Positions 39,407 through 52,200 of a stretch of DNA of 64,000 nucleotides are shown piece by piece. The position numbers and the translations under genes are program-made. The notes below the pieces were generated by a model that had not been told where the DNA came from, made no database searches, and saw only the letters and a list, made by a program, of their open reading frames with translations. The stretch's first letter is position 1. Every line of letters begins with the position of its first letter. This stretch comes from Cyrtodaria siliqua (Eukaryota; Mollusca; Bivalvia; Adapedonta; Hiatellidae): NCBI GenBank assembly GCA_037043455.1, contig JAWPHD010000129.1, positions 388,501 through 452,500 on the forward strand, written 5' to 3'.

Positions 39407-42400
39407 TAGATCACCTGAGCCAAAGGCTCAAGGTGATCTATTGGGATCACTCTTCATCTGTCGTCCGTCCGTTGTCGTCGTTAACTTTTCTTCAAACAAC
39501 TTCTCCTCAGAAACTGCTTGGCAAATTTTGACCAAACTTCACATAGACGATCCTTAGATGAATGCTTTTTAGATTTCTTAAAATTAGGTCAGAGCAACAT
39601 CCAAGATGGCCACAATTACCATTTATGGTCGAAACCTAAAAAATCTTCTGAAGAACCGCTGGACGCATTTCAACAGTTTTTAGCTCAACTGATCAGAGAT
39701 CAGCGGAGCTTATGCCTTGGTGCGGCGTCCGTCCGTCTGTCTGTCCGTAAACTTTTATTTGTAGCGACTACTCCTCTGAAACTACTGGATGGATATTCAT
39801 GAAACTTTACAGAAATGCTGCCCATGAAGTCTAGTTAATCCTAGCAATGTTGATGTGAAATCCAAGATGGCCGCCAAAGCTAAAAATAGATTTTTAAAAT
39901 GCAAGTTTGTAGCGACTTCTACTTGAAAACTATAAGTGATATTGATATGGGACTTTTTCTAAAATGATCAGCATGACATGATGTTGGTCCTTGTCAAAAA
40001 TCGTTTTGATTCGACGTTAAACATGGCTGCCAGTGGCCATCTTTGTTTACATAGAGTTATATAGTAAAAACTTGTAGCGACTACTCCTCTGAAACTTCTG
40101 GACGGATTTTCATGAAACTTTACAGGAATGTTGCTCTTGATGTCTAGTTGATCCTAGCACAATTACAGGCTGGCCGGAAATTCCAGATGGCCGCCACGGC
40201 TAAAAATAGATTTAAAATAAATAAATTTGTAGCGACTACTTCTTGAAAACTGTAAGTGATATTGATATGGGACGTTTTCTAAAATGATCAGCATGACATG
40301 ATGTTGATCCTTGTCGAAATTTATTTCGATGCGACTTTAAACATGGCCACTAGTGGCCATCTTTGTTTACATAGATTTATATAGTAAAAACTTGTAGCGA
40401 CTACTCCTCTGAAACTACTTGACGAATTTTTATGAAACTTCACAGGAATGTTTCTCTTGATGTCTAATTGATCCCAGAATTTGTTTAGGTCGGCCGTAAA
40501 TTCAAGATGGCCGCCATGGCTAAAACCAGATTTAAAAAAAAAGTTTGTAGGGACTAATTCTATAAAACTAAGTGATATTGATATGGGACTTTTTCTAAAA
40601 TGATCAGCATGACATGATGTTGATCCTTGTCGAAAATTATTTTGATTTGATATTAAACTTGGGCGCCAGTGGCCATCTTTGTTTACATAGAGTTTGTATA
40701 GTAAAAATTTGTAGCGACTACTCCTCTGGAACTACTGGACGGATTTTCATGAAACTTCACAGGAATGTTGCTCTTGATGTCTAGTTGGTCCTAGCACAAT
40801 TTTAGGTCCCCCGGAAATTCAAGACGGCCACCACGGCTAAACATAGATTTTTAAAAACAAGTTTCTTGAAAACTGTAAGTGATATTGATATTGGACTTTT
40901 TCTGAAATGATCAGCATGGCAAGATGTTGATCCTTGTCGAAAATTATTTTGATTCAACATTAAACATGGCTGCCAGTGGGCATCTTTGTTTACCTAGAGC
41001 TATATAGTTACAAGAGGTCAATGACCTTGAAGCTCTACTGATTGATTTTGATTTCAGGAAGTAGTCGCTACAGACTTGTTTTTTGAAAATCTCTTTTTAA
41101 TCTTGAATTTCCGGCCGACCTGAAATTTTGCTAGGATCAATTAGACATTAAGAGCAACATTCCTGTGAAGTTTCATGAAAATCCATCAAGTAGTTTCAGA
41201 GGAGTAGTCGCTACAAGTTTTCATTATATAACTCTATGTAAACAAAGATAGCCGCTGGCAGCCATGTTTAACGTTGAATCAAAACAATTTTTGACAAGGA
41301 TCAACACCATGTCATGCTGATCATTTTAGAAAAAGTCCCATATCAATATCACTTATAGTTTTCAAGAAGTAGTCGCTACAAACTTGTATTTTAAAACTCT
41401 ATTTTTAGCTTTGGCGGCCATCTTGGATTTCACATCAACATGAATTTTTGCTAGGATCAACTAGACTTTATGGGCAACATTCCTGTAAAGTTTCATGAAT
41501 ATCCATCCAGTAGTTTCAGAGGAGTTGTCACTACAAATAAAAGTTTACGGACAGACGGACGGACGACGGACGCCGCACCACGGCATAAGCTCTGCTGATC
41601 TCTGATCAGTCGAGCGAAAAAATTCAACTTGTAGCGACTACTCCTCTGAAACTACTTGACATATTTTTATGAAACTTCACAGGAATGCTGATCTAGCTAT
41701 CAAAATCTATCTGTAGAGCTTCAAGGTCATTGACCTCTTGTTCCTTTAAAATGATCGCCAATGATCGACTATGAAATTTGTTTAAATGAAGTCCCCGGGT
41801 CAAAAATGGTCGTGCCCTGGGGGTTCAAAGTTTGTATATTGAGATTTTGCATGTTTTTCATATAGACATATATGACCCAGGGGTCACATGTTTTACATAG
41901 CTTGTAAAGGGAAAACCTTAAAAAATCTTCTCTGAAACCACAAGCCACAGAGCTCTCATGTATTACATGTAGCATCAGCTTATGGCCCGCTACTAAGTTT
42001 GTTCAAATGGTGACCCTGGGGTCAAATTTGTCCCCGCCGCGGGGTTCACAGTTTTACAGACTTGTACAGGAAAACAAATTAAAAAATCTACTTTTCGGAA
42101 ACTACGAGAGCCAGAGGTTTGATATTTTGCCTTTACTATAAGCTTATGGTCCTTTACCAAGTTTGTTGAAATGGTGGCCCTGTAGACATTTGGCCACGCC
42201 CCATGGTCACGTTTTATATAGACTTCTATAGGGTAATATTTAAAAAATGTTCTTCTGAAACTACAAGAGCCAGAGGTTTAATAGTTTGCATTTACTACAC
42301 TACGCCTTGCACTGCCCCTGTGGTCAAAGATGGCTGCAACCCCTGGTCCAAAGTTTGTATGAAGAGATTTTGCATGTTTTTACATAGACTTACATAAGGA

Positions 42401-42505
42401 AAGACTTAAAAACATCTTCAATCAGCATTGGCAAGAGGACATTTTTTCATCATTGCAAAGATCCTCAGGTGATCGATTCAGGGCCATCTCGGCCCTCTTG
42501 TTTTA
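39407..42505 (+). mobile_element. Family A HINE-like element split by a family C insertion
   Basis: Starts TTTAGATCACCTGAGCC with the family A hairpin and CGTCCGTCCG; its leader runs to about 39675 (TTTCAACAGTTTT). It resumes at 41743 with CTTTAAAATGATCGCC, the next bases of the uninterrupted family (compare 15315-15345 and 31020-31040). It continues through tandem monomers and ends at GGGCCATCTCGGCCC and TCTTGTTTT (42483-42505). Confidence 0.75.
39676..41742 (+). mobile_element. Family C HINE-like element, nested
   Basis: Complete in structure: TTTTTAGCTCAACTGATC hairpin, GTCCGTCCGTCTGTC, monomers of about 319 bp with GTAGCGACTAC marks, and an end in AAGGTCATTGACCT and CTTGTT (41724-41742). 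Internally an inverted segment (about 41013-41625) shows the opposite orientation with its own hairpin end near 41590-41612, so two copies lie tail to tail. Confidence 0.7.
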
Positions 42506-44050
42506 ATAAACTTACAATTAAAATCTACTTGCATCCACTGTCTTAAAACTTTATAGTTAGATTGTAATTGATGAAATAAACACATGGCATGCAACACATT
42601 TGTTCCATGGAACAACCTTGTAGTTCTTCTGTAAGGTACGCTTCATTACAGAAATATCCATATCAAATTTATTTGACACATTAGCAGACGTATAAATGCT
42701 CTCATGTCTAGTTCTTGCTAATAGGGCTCAACTGAACTTTCTTCTTGGGACAGTATTGCTATAGTATTGATAGCTGTTGTTTTTAACAAACGCAGACTAG
42801 CTAAAATATCTATTTTAGTCGAGGTCAAATCTTGGTTATCAAGTAAATCAAAAGACTAAAATTTAGTATTAAAGATTTTATTTCGTTTTAATAGCATTTT
42901 ACTATTCAAATTGTATTATATACTATCTACTTTATATGTCTTAAAGATCATTTAATAACAAGTATGTATATATTTATAAATAAATAACTTTGCAAATATA
43001 CAACACAATGGCCATGTACAAAACTGAAAACATAACAAAAGTATCAACTTTCCATTACAGACCAGGGACGGAGTTTCTAGCTTACTTGCAGCATATATCG
43101 GAGTACAAGTTAAACCATTCTGTTAGCTATCAATGCAACATAAAGGTTAACAGAGAGATGAGGGGTAACAGTTTTATGCAGTCATGATGATATATTTAAT
43201 ATAAATAAATGACCTTATATGGTCACATGAGGGGTTATGACAAAGTAACCGGATATAGGTCAAATGAATGAAATCATGAAACACGGTTTTACGTATTTTA
43301 TCACATTAAGATCATACCAGGCCAATGACCTCCGAGGGAAATGAGATAACGAAAGATAGTTTCCCATCAGACATGCCCTTGCCAGACAGCAAACCCTTAA
43401 GGGGCTGTGGTCTGCCGCTGTAAAGCACAGTCAGCTGCGTTACAAAGTCAGCTGTATAACACAGGTCAAATGAAATGAAATATGTCTATGGACTTAATTT
43501 TTTTTTATTTTACCAATATTTCATTCAGCTGTAACAAATCCAGTATATTTAGAATTGATTTGTAGTTCCAGCAACGAATATTATCTATGTTATTAAGGGC
43601 TGCTTGATGGAGAATACAGACATCCCAGAATACTGGACTCCTTTTCTCTAGTAAATATAGAGGAACCCCCTAATATCAACTCATTGTTTAATCACTTTTA
43701 ATCGTGCAGTCAGTAAAACGAATGCCTCATTTTCCAGAATATTAAGGTACAATTTTAAAAAATTCTGAAGATGTAAAAGCAATTTGAAAATCCCTATGAA
43801 AATGGAACAATATCAACATGACTTATAGTAACTCATAATGAGCTTGTAGATATACGGTTACTTTGTGATCACCCCTCAGAAATGGTAGCTATGCAGGCAG
43901 AGCTTGGAATGCAAAATAAACAATAATTACATGGTGATATATTTCTTTCGTCCAGAAGGAAATGCGATTGTCTAACTGAAAACAATTATTCAGACAAATT
44001 TGTATATAATCTTAAAGCACAATTTGTATAAACAGTTGGGGAACTGATCA
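42506..44050. other. Intergenic, no gene recognised
   Basis: AT-rich. 43310-43480 has scattered repeat-like sequence. No exon or intact element identified. Confidence 0.4.
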
Positions 44051-44140
44051 TATGGTAAACTGTGGGCACATTAAATGATCATATGGTAAACTGTGGGCAC
44101 ATTAAATGATCATATGGTAAACTGTGGGCACATTAAATGC
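44048..44140 (+). repeat. 31-bp tandem repeat, three copies
   Basis: Units TGATCATATGGTAAACTGTG plus GGCACATTAAA at about 44046, 44077 and 44108, essentially identical. Confidence 0.9.
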
Positions 44141-45790
44141 ATTTATAAACTTGTTTGGCATTAATTGCATATCATTAATAATTTGTATATAATCTTTTTT
44201 TTTAAAAAAAGAGGTAAATCTGAGAATTAGTAAATCATTTTTTGAGCTAAATTAATACTAAGGAATGCTGGCGGGGATATGGTTAGTTTAATGGATAAAA
44301 TGGCTTTATGTTCTACCCTTATCATATTAACACATTCAATACATTCATAATATTCAAAAACTGCAGACCAAATTTGTGCATGAGCTGCATAGAATAACAT
44401 TCTTCCAAGTGAATTTATTTTTTCAGCTGCAAGGGAGAATATAAGCACCTTCTGGTCTCCATCATGTAACACGTTTCAGTGGCAAAACTTCATTTCAGGG
44501 TTGAAAAGATATCTGCATGTCTGCTTTACGATAATGATTATAGCAAAAACAAGATTTTTCAACTTGTTTCTCCCAAAAAATTCCTATTTTCAATAACAGG
44601 TAACTAAAATTTCATGTGTACATATTGCATTAATGGATAATTTTTTTCCAACTGTAGTGTTTCTGATTGTGGTGAGTTGATGCAAAGTCTGTGGTTAACA
44701 CCCCAGACTGGGGTTTAATGGTAGTATAGTCAACACTCACATGGCGTATGCATACTTGTGCAAGCTTAGAATTATAAGATGATGGCAAGGCAATATATTC
44801 TATGATAATAATGTGTCTCTCACCACCACATTAATGGTCATTGGTACACATATTATCGCAATTTTTCACCTATATCAAGTGAAAATAACCTAACAAACAC
44901 AATTATAATTATGACATGGAACAACTTGTAAACTATAACAGTTTACTTGTAACAGCATCATGACAAGTTTCTTGTAAAGCTGTATGTGTTAAAATACAGA
45001 ATGTAGGCATAAAACCGGCAATAAAACCGGCTACTCAAGATCATGAAACCCATTAGCAAATACAGTATAGTCGGTAGTACCAAAAATAATGCATACTTTA
45101 TATACTTGTAACATTATTATTCTGATATTGTGCTTTATTATTCTGCCAAATTTGGCAGTTTGGTTACTTTAAAACAAGAGAAAAGGAATGAATACAAATA
45201 TCAGTGGATACAATTATGGAACATGGTTTTCTCGCTGTAAAACAACATGGACGGATGAGTACATTAATTGATATGTATTACAAAGTGTATTAGCACTAAA
45301 TGAGAGATTCCGTGAAGCAACATGCTCACGATAGATGTACAACAGATACACTCAGTAAATTTGGAAACTATTTTTTTAATTTCTAGAGATGTTAAGATGT
45401 TAAAGATAAATGTGTTTTAACTGAAAGAAGCAGAGCACATCTTCTGCAACTGTTTATCGCCATATGGTAACCTTTGGGACTAAGAGACTTGCGTGCTAAC
45501 ATAAAATACAATCTTGATTTGAACAAAAAACAGCAGACTAAAATAATCGAAAATCAAAAATGTTGTGTTTTTAAATGTACTGAGTATATCAGCTGTACAT
45601 ATTACTACATAAACATGTTGATGTTGTTGTGTCATCTACCTGTGTGGTTCTTATTCTAGCCCAGCTTAAAGCCACATGAGCAGTTTAGGGCTTGAAGCTA
45701 TAATAGGTGATATTGTGAAATAATGCCAGACACAATAGAAATGACAGCAGCTGGGTCATATTGCGAAATAATGCTAAGCAGTTGAGTGAC
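44141..45790. other. Intergenic, no gene recognised
   Basis: AT-rich. Open frames of 60-80 codons show no recognisable protein. Confidence 0.4.
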
Positions 45791-45807
45791 AGCAAAAATC
45801 TTCACAT

Positions 45808-45900
45808 TGACAAGCTCTGTCTGGAGTATCCTCACATTGTGACAAGCTCTGTCTGGAGTATCCTCACATTGTGACGAGCTCTGTTTGGAGTATCTAGTTC
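45808..45900 (+). repeat. 32-bp tandem repeat, three copies
   Basis: Units containing GTGACAAGCTCTGTCTGGAG and TATCCTCACATT, the last one diverged. Confidence 0.85.
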
Positions 45901-46252
45901 ACTTCTTGCTGTTGTACATTCCAGACAAAAATCACCAACGTTTGGGTCATATACCCATGTATAATCTAAAGATGTTAGCTAGGCCTGAAATATTCAGTGC
46001 AGTGCCATTTTACACAAGTTAGCCAAACTGATGTTAGTAGAGATTACAAATGTGTAAATATTACCTAACTTCAGTTTTCATTTCATAACTATTAACCATT
46101 GATAATCAACCCTGCAACCCAGAACAACAAAACATATCTTCCATACTCCCAACAACAAGGGACATCTATCTGCACATACTATCAATGGTTGTCCAGCACA
46201 TTTTGACAGTGCTTGTGTGGGTATATTGCTTCTAAATATCTTGTATTCTTCA

Positions 46253-46299
46253 TCATCTTCTCTTCTTGGACTGTATAACGCTGGTTTTTGGACGTAACT
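46253..46299 (-). CDS. KATNIP: KATNIP last exon
   Basis: After a split Lys it encodes LRPKTSVIQSKKRR and TGA (46255-46253). LRPKT followed by a basic end is the family C-terminus. Acceptor ATCATTTCAG. Confidence 0.9.
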
Positions 46300-49200
46300 C
46301 TGAAATGATATGATGATGATGAAAAGTATACAGTTCAATGAATGTTGTTTAACGGCTCATCAATACAGTATAGGTTATTAAGAGCCGCCCCAGAGAGAGG
46401 GGAAGGATACATAGGAATCCGGGAACCGTGCCCTACTCTTATTATCGAATAGATTCCTATGGTTCTTTAACGTGCTCGGAGGATAGACCGATACACGGGA
46501 CCGCCCGGTTTACGTCCCCATCCGACGGACGAAGCTAAAGGAAAATGTCTTGCCCAAATACAGTTCAATGAAATGATATGATGAAGAAAAGTATACACTT
46601 CAATGAAATGATACGATTATGAAAAGTATACAATTTATGGAAATTGGACATTTCTAACATCCAAATTTTCTGTTTTCTTTGTCTGGCCAGTTTATAAAAC
46701 AGTTTCATCACCGGGGAGAACTTGTATGATGTATAAGTTGTTAGTGCTGGAACACCATCTAAAAAAGAGTAAGATTTGCTAGGTATCAACAATGCAGTAT
46801 AAAATACAGCGAAAAGATACTGACTGCAAGAATAGTTCTAACCTGACAGTTAAATTCAGCATAAACTTATCTGAAGAGGTAACTGCTGTATTTAACACTG
46901 CTGTATTTAACACAGTGTTAAACTTACTCTGATCGACAGCTTTTCCAGCTGAAGCCTTTTTGGGATCATTATAATGGCTGACAATCTTCTTATCATTCGT
47001 CATCTGTACATCCTGCTCTCCTGACTGGTGGCTAGAAATACACATTCAGAACAGGTTATATGTGCAGTCTGGTTACTATAAATACATATGTGTAGTCTGG
47101 CTACTGTAAATATGTATGTGTAGTCTGGTTACTATGAATACATATGTGTAGTCTGGTTACTGTAAATATGTATGTGCAGTCTGGTTACTATAAAATACAT
47201 ACAAGACGTGTTATATGTTTCAGTATGGTTACTATAAATACACGTGTAGTCTGGTTACTGTAAATATGTTTGTGAAGTCTGGTTACTATAAATACACATA
47301 CAAGACGGGTTAAATGTGCAGTCTTGTTACTATAAATATGTATGTGTGTAGACTGGTTACTATAAATACCTGTGTAGCCTTGTTACTATAAACACATATG
47401 TGCAGTCTGGTTACTATAAATATGTATGTGTAGTCTGGTTACTATAAATAACTGTAATCTGGTTACTATAAATACATGTGTAGTCTGGTTGCTGTAATAC
47501 ATATATGTTGTCTGGTTATTATAAATATGCATGAAAGAAACCCGTTAAGTCTAGCTTCTATAAACATTATTGTAAAGAGCAGTGGACTTCAGTGACTCAC
47601 CGCCGGTCAAGGATGGTGGAGCAATGCACGGCTGAAGCAGTAAACAAGTAACTAGACTGACTGCTTACTTGATTACGGTATGAATACGTAACTAGACTGA
47701 CTGCTTACTTGATAACAGTATGAATACGTAACTAGACTGACTGCTTACTTGATAACAGTATGAATACGTAACTAGACTGACTGCTTACTTGCTTATGGTA
47801 TGAATACGTAACTAGACTGACTGCTTACTTGACTGTAGTATGAATATGTAACTAGACTGACTGCTTACTTGATTGCAGTTTGAATAGGTAACTAAAAGGA
47901 CTGCTTACTTGACTGCAGTATGAATACGTAACTAGACTGACTGCTTACTTGATTACGGTATGAATACGTAACTAGACTGACGGCTTACTTGATTACGGTA
48001 TGAATATGTAACTAGACTGACTGCTTACTTGATTACGGTATGAATACGTAACTAGACTGACTGCTTACTTGATTATGGTATGAATACGTAACTAAACTGA
48101 CTGCTTACTTGATTACAGTATGAATACGTTACTAGACTGACTGCTTACTTGATTAGAGTATGAATACGTAACTAGACATGTTGCTTACTTGATAACAGTA
48201 ACGGATGATGGAGCAGATGTACGGCTGAAGATTGATTACTTACTTGATGACGGTATGTTTTTCCTTGTTAAGTATCTCTTTGTTGGTGGTGAACATGATG
48301 GTGTGGTAGGCTTGTGGGCCCTCACAGTTGGGCAGTATCCCCCGGGCGCCTGTCGTTACTGACTGTAGTACCCCATTGTAGACCAGTAAATCATCCACCA
48401 ATAACTGTAATACATGACACACATCAATATCAAGTCCATGATGCTCTGTATCCAGCGAAATAATACCATTCTTTAGATGTGGAAGCAACCTTATGAGATG
48501 CAATTCCTTTCCCCAACCACTCGCCCTAATTATATACTTTAATAAGCTGGACAATATTATTAACTGGACATTATACAATTTAAACTTTCATCAATTCATT
48601 AATAATAACGTATTGTTTTTCCTTCGGTTTTCGTCACCAGTTAGGATTGGAGTAATATGCAGAGTGCACTTGTAACACTGGCTTAACCCAGAGTTAATGA
48701 CGACTGTAAACAATCATAAAGTTCAGAAACAAATTCATAAAAACATGTAGAACTTACTGCAAAATCTTTAGCACCTCTGTTGGAGGTCTTGCTGTAGTTC
48801 CATATCTTAATCATGGATATTGTTGTGGGCTGATCAAATATCACATACACTCGATTCAACTGAAACACATAAAACTAAATGTATAACTCTTTCAAGAGGT
48901 AACAGTGGATAAGGCCCTGCACTTATAGCTAGACATCAGTCCCGCATGGGTTCACTCCCTGGCAGAGGCATGTCTGGTGAGAAACTTCATCTTTCATCTC
49001 GCTCTCCCCCTGAGGTTGCTGTCTAAATATAACCTATTATGATGTGTTAATGGGACGTAAAACCACATTTCATATTGTTTAGCACTAACATTTTGCACTC
49101 CAACGTGGGTACCGTGATCAGTTAATCTCCGAGTCTTGTGTTGTATGATTCTGAATTTATCTCACAGGTCGACTGATGTAACAATGATTGGGTGGTTAGC

Positions 49201-52200
49201 TTAGGCAGGAGAGCATCAGAATGGTAGTCCAAAGGTCCTGGGTTTGAGCCACAGTCTGACTGCACATCTAGCCCTGTGACACTACTATATGCTAGAAATG
49301 ATGATGATTCTGTGTTAATCCAACTCTTGATGGTGTCATCTTTAAGTGTCAGTTACGCGAGGTAGGGATTTACATTCAAGATATATCTTCCATCTGCTTC
49401 CTCTTTAACCCGAAGTATTTACAAACAGTAATTAGTCCCTGAAGCATGACGATGAGTGACATACAATAGAGATGTAGTATAAGATGCACCCCAGAAACAA
49501 AATTGGATACATATTCAGCTCAAAGACTTACAATTGAGGGCAGTATTGGAGCGAGCCATGTATGGCCACCATCCGTGGTATCATTGACACCATCTATCAG
49601 CTTGTCCGGTGTACGTACATCATTCTGTACCTGCTCTAGTACATTCACACTGTCAGGGTAGGCAGAGATATCTACAAGAGAATAATAATGATAGTTTATG
49701 ACCAATCAAAACACAGTGGTATTTAGAGAGGCTCTCACAGCAGCAGTGGGGATACAGGACCATTTACAGCTATTTTATTTAAAATTCAGTCTTACATTTA
49801 TCATAGAATGCCTTTTTTAAACAATGCACTTTTATGTTAAACCATTTGATGGAAAACTCAATTCTGTGAGCTTTAGATATTAACAAGAAAGCACATACTG
49901 GATTCAGTGAGGTTTAGCTAGAAATTACATACTGGATTCTGTGAGCTTTAACTAGAAAGTAAATACTGGATTCTGTGAGCTTTGACTGAAATTACATACT
50001 GGATTCTGTGAGCTGTATTTTCTTGAGACTGGCATCATACAGTTCTATACCATTGAGACCGACATAGTAGACGTCCCCCCATGTGCTGAACAGCTGCAGC
50101 TGGTAGATGACTGAGATCACGTTAAGGTGGTGAATGATATCCATTTATTACATTTATTTCTCAGTGAAAGAATATTCATAATCGCTAAATATTAATAACT
50201 AACTCCGAACACCAAAATAACTGTGACGTTGAGTTGTGATGTAAATAAAGTGTTGCTGACGTCGACGTCATGTCGATAACATTCAATAAAGCGAATAATT
50301 TAGGTTAACATTATACATAAACTGATTTAAAATGTAATAAATAGATTATTTAACTGCTGGGTTCGATTAAAGGGAAATCCTTCACTCGATGGTAGTCGTG
50401 TTTTGTTTCTTCACTCACTCGCATATGTTCGTTGGTGAAAAGGATTTCCCTATAATCGACTCAAACAGTTAAATAATCTCTTTGTAACGATAACAAGGAC
50501 TGGTGGAAGAACTATAAACTTGAGAATTACACACTGTTCACATCAACTGTCAAGTTTAAAACTCATATCAGGTAACACTGGGCCCTTATTCCTATTGTTT
50601 CATGTTTTCAGCAACCAAGATTCAAACATTACCGTATAATTACATAAATTATCAGAGGAAACTGTTATTTTTAGTGCTAAATAAAAATACTTTACTTTTG
50701 AAATCGGTTGAGAAATAAAACTGCTTCATCCCAAAGTTGCTTTTAATAGGGCATTCAGATCCCATGAAAGTATTCAAACTAACTGAAAGACATTATTAAA
50801 AGATTGCTAAATGTCACAACAACACGGAATTTACATGGGGGAAATAGCTCTATCAATTTACATGGCGGAAATAGCTCTATCAATTTACATGGGTGAAATA
50901 GCTCTATCAATTTATATGGGGAAATAGCTCTATCAATTTACATGGGTGAAATAGCTCTATCCATTTACATGGGGTAATAGCTCTATCAATTTACATTGGT
51001 GAAATAGCTCTATCAATTTACATGGGGAAATAGCTCTATCAATTTAAATGGGGGAAATAGCTCCATCAATTAACATGGGGGCAATAGCTCTATCAATTTA
51101 CATGGGAGAAATAGCTCTATCAATTTACATGGGGAAATAGCTCTATCAATTTAAATGGGGGAAATAGCTCCATCAATTAACATGGGGGCAATAGCTCCAT
51201 CAATTTACATGGGAGAAATAGCTCTATCAATTTACATGGGGAAATAGCTCTATCAAGAAAGTTTTTTTAATAAAATATACAAATGTGTACATCTAAGTGT
51301 TATAAAGGATACAGCCACACGGCATCTGGACAACCTCGTAATTGTTGCTCTCATCTGTACCCCAGCTGGGTCTGCATGAATAATAAGGTTACATTTAATA
51401 GAAACAACTTGGGTATATATTATATTTTATAGTTGAAATGCAGCTTTTACAGAACACAGTAAACCCAAAAACACGCAAAATGACAAACATGAATGGCAAT
51501 GTTAATATAACAAACACAAAAAGGGTTGACAATAGGGCTACCGCCTTGGAACGGTCAGTGGCAAAAAAGGACACTGGGCATTTAAACCAGATTCTAGGGT
51601 GCACCAAACCTCACACTTACCCTACTCCAATAGAATGGGACAGTGTAAATAAAGAAATCTCCGCCATGAACTATTCTCTAACAAACAAGTCATTATTAAT
51701 AGGCAATATAAGTAAAACACAGATGCTCGTGTATATATAAATACAAAAAACATTAGCCTAGAAAGCCACAAAGAAGGTACTCGATGACTTGGCAGAAGTC
51801 AGAGCAACAAGAGAATAAACCATGGAAGGCACGACAAGACAAGACTGCAGACAAACATCAAACGTCACCATCTTTTTGGGCTTTAGGTAGTCATAATAGG
51901 GTCCACAGCCTGTCCGGTCATCGCACAATTAAAGAGGAAAGCGTAGTGGCGAACTGTAAATGGGTCCACCACCAAGCATGTAGTACGTTGCAAAATGATA
52001 GGGTCATAACCTCTTTTGATAAAACTTTTAACAAGTTTAACAAAGACAGTATATAAGTGATCATGACCAACGATCTTACAAAGTTTGGAAATCACGTCAC
52101 CATAGAAGTCAGGTTGTGATAGTCCCTGTCGCAGAAGAGTTCTTAAATTACTTTTATATTTGGAAAGAAGATCAGGGTTACGATAATACAATTTTGCAAA

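Noticed and set aside
47647..48243. CRISPR-like spaced repeats
   Set aside because: Contiguous tandem units without unique spacers, in an animal gene intron.
51438..51740. 100-codon plus-strand frame
   Set aside because: Antisense to the 3' region of the RT remnant, with no family match.
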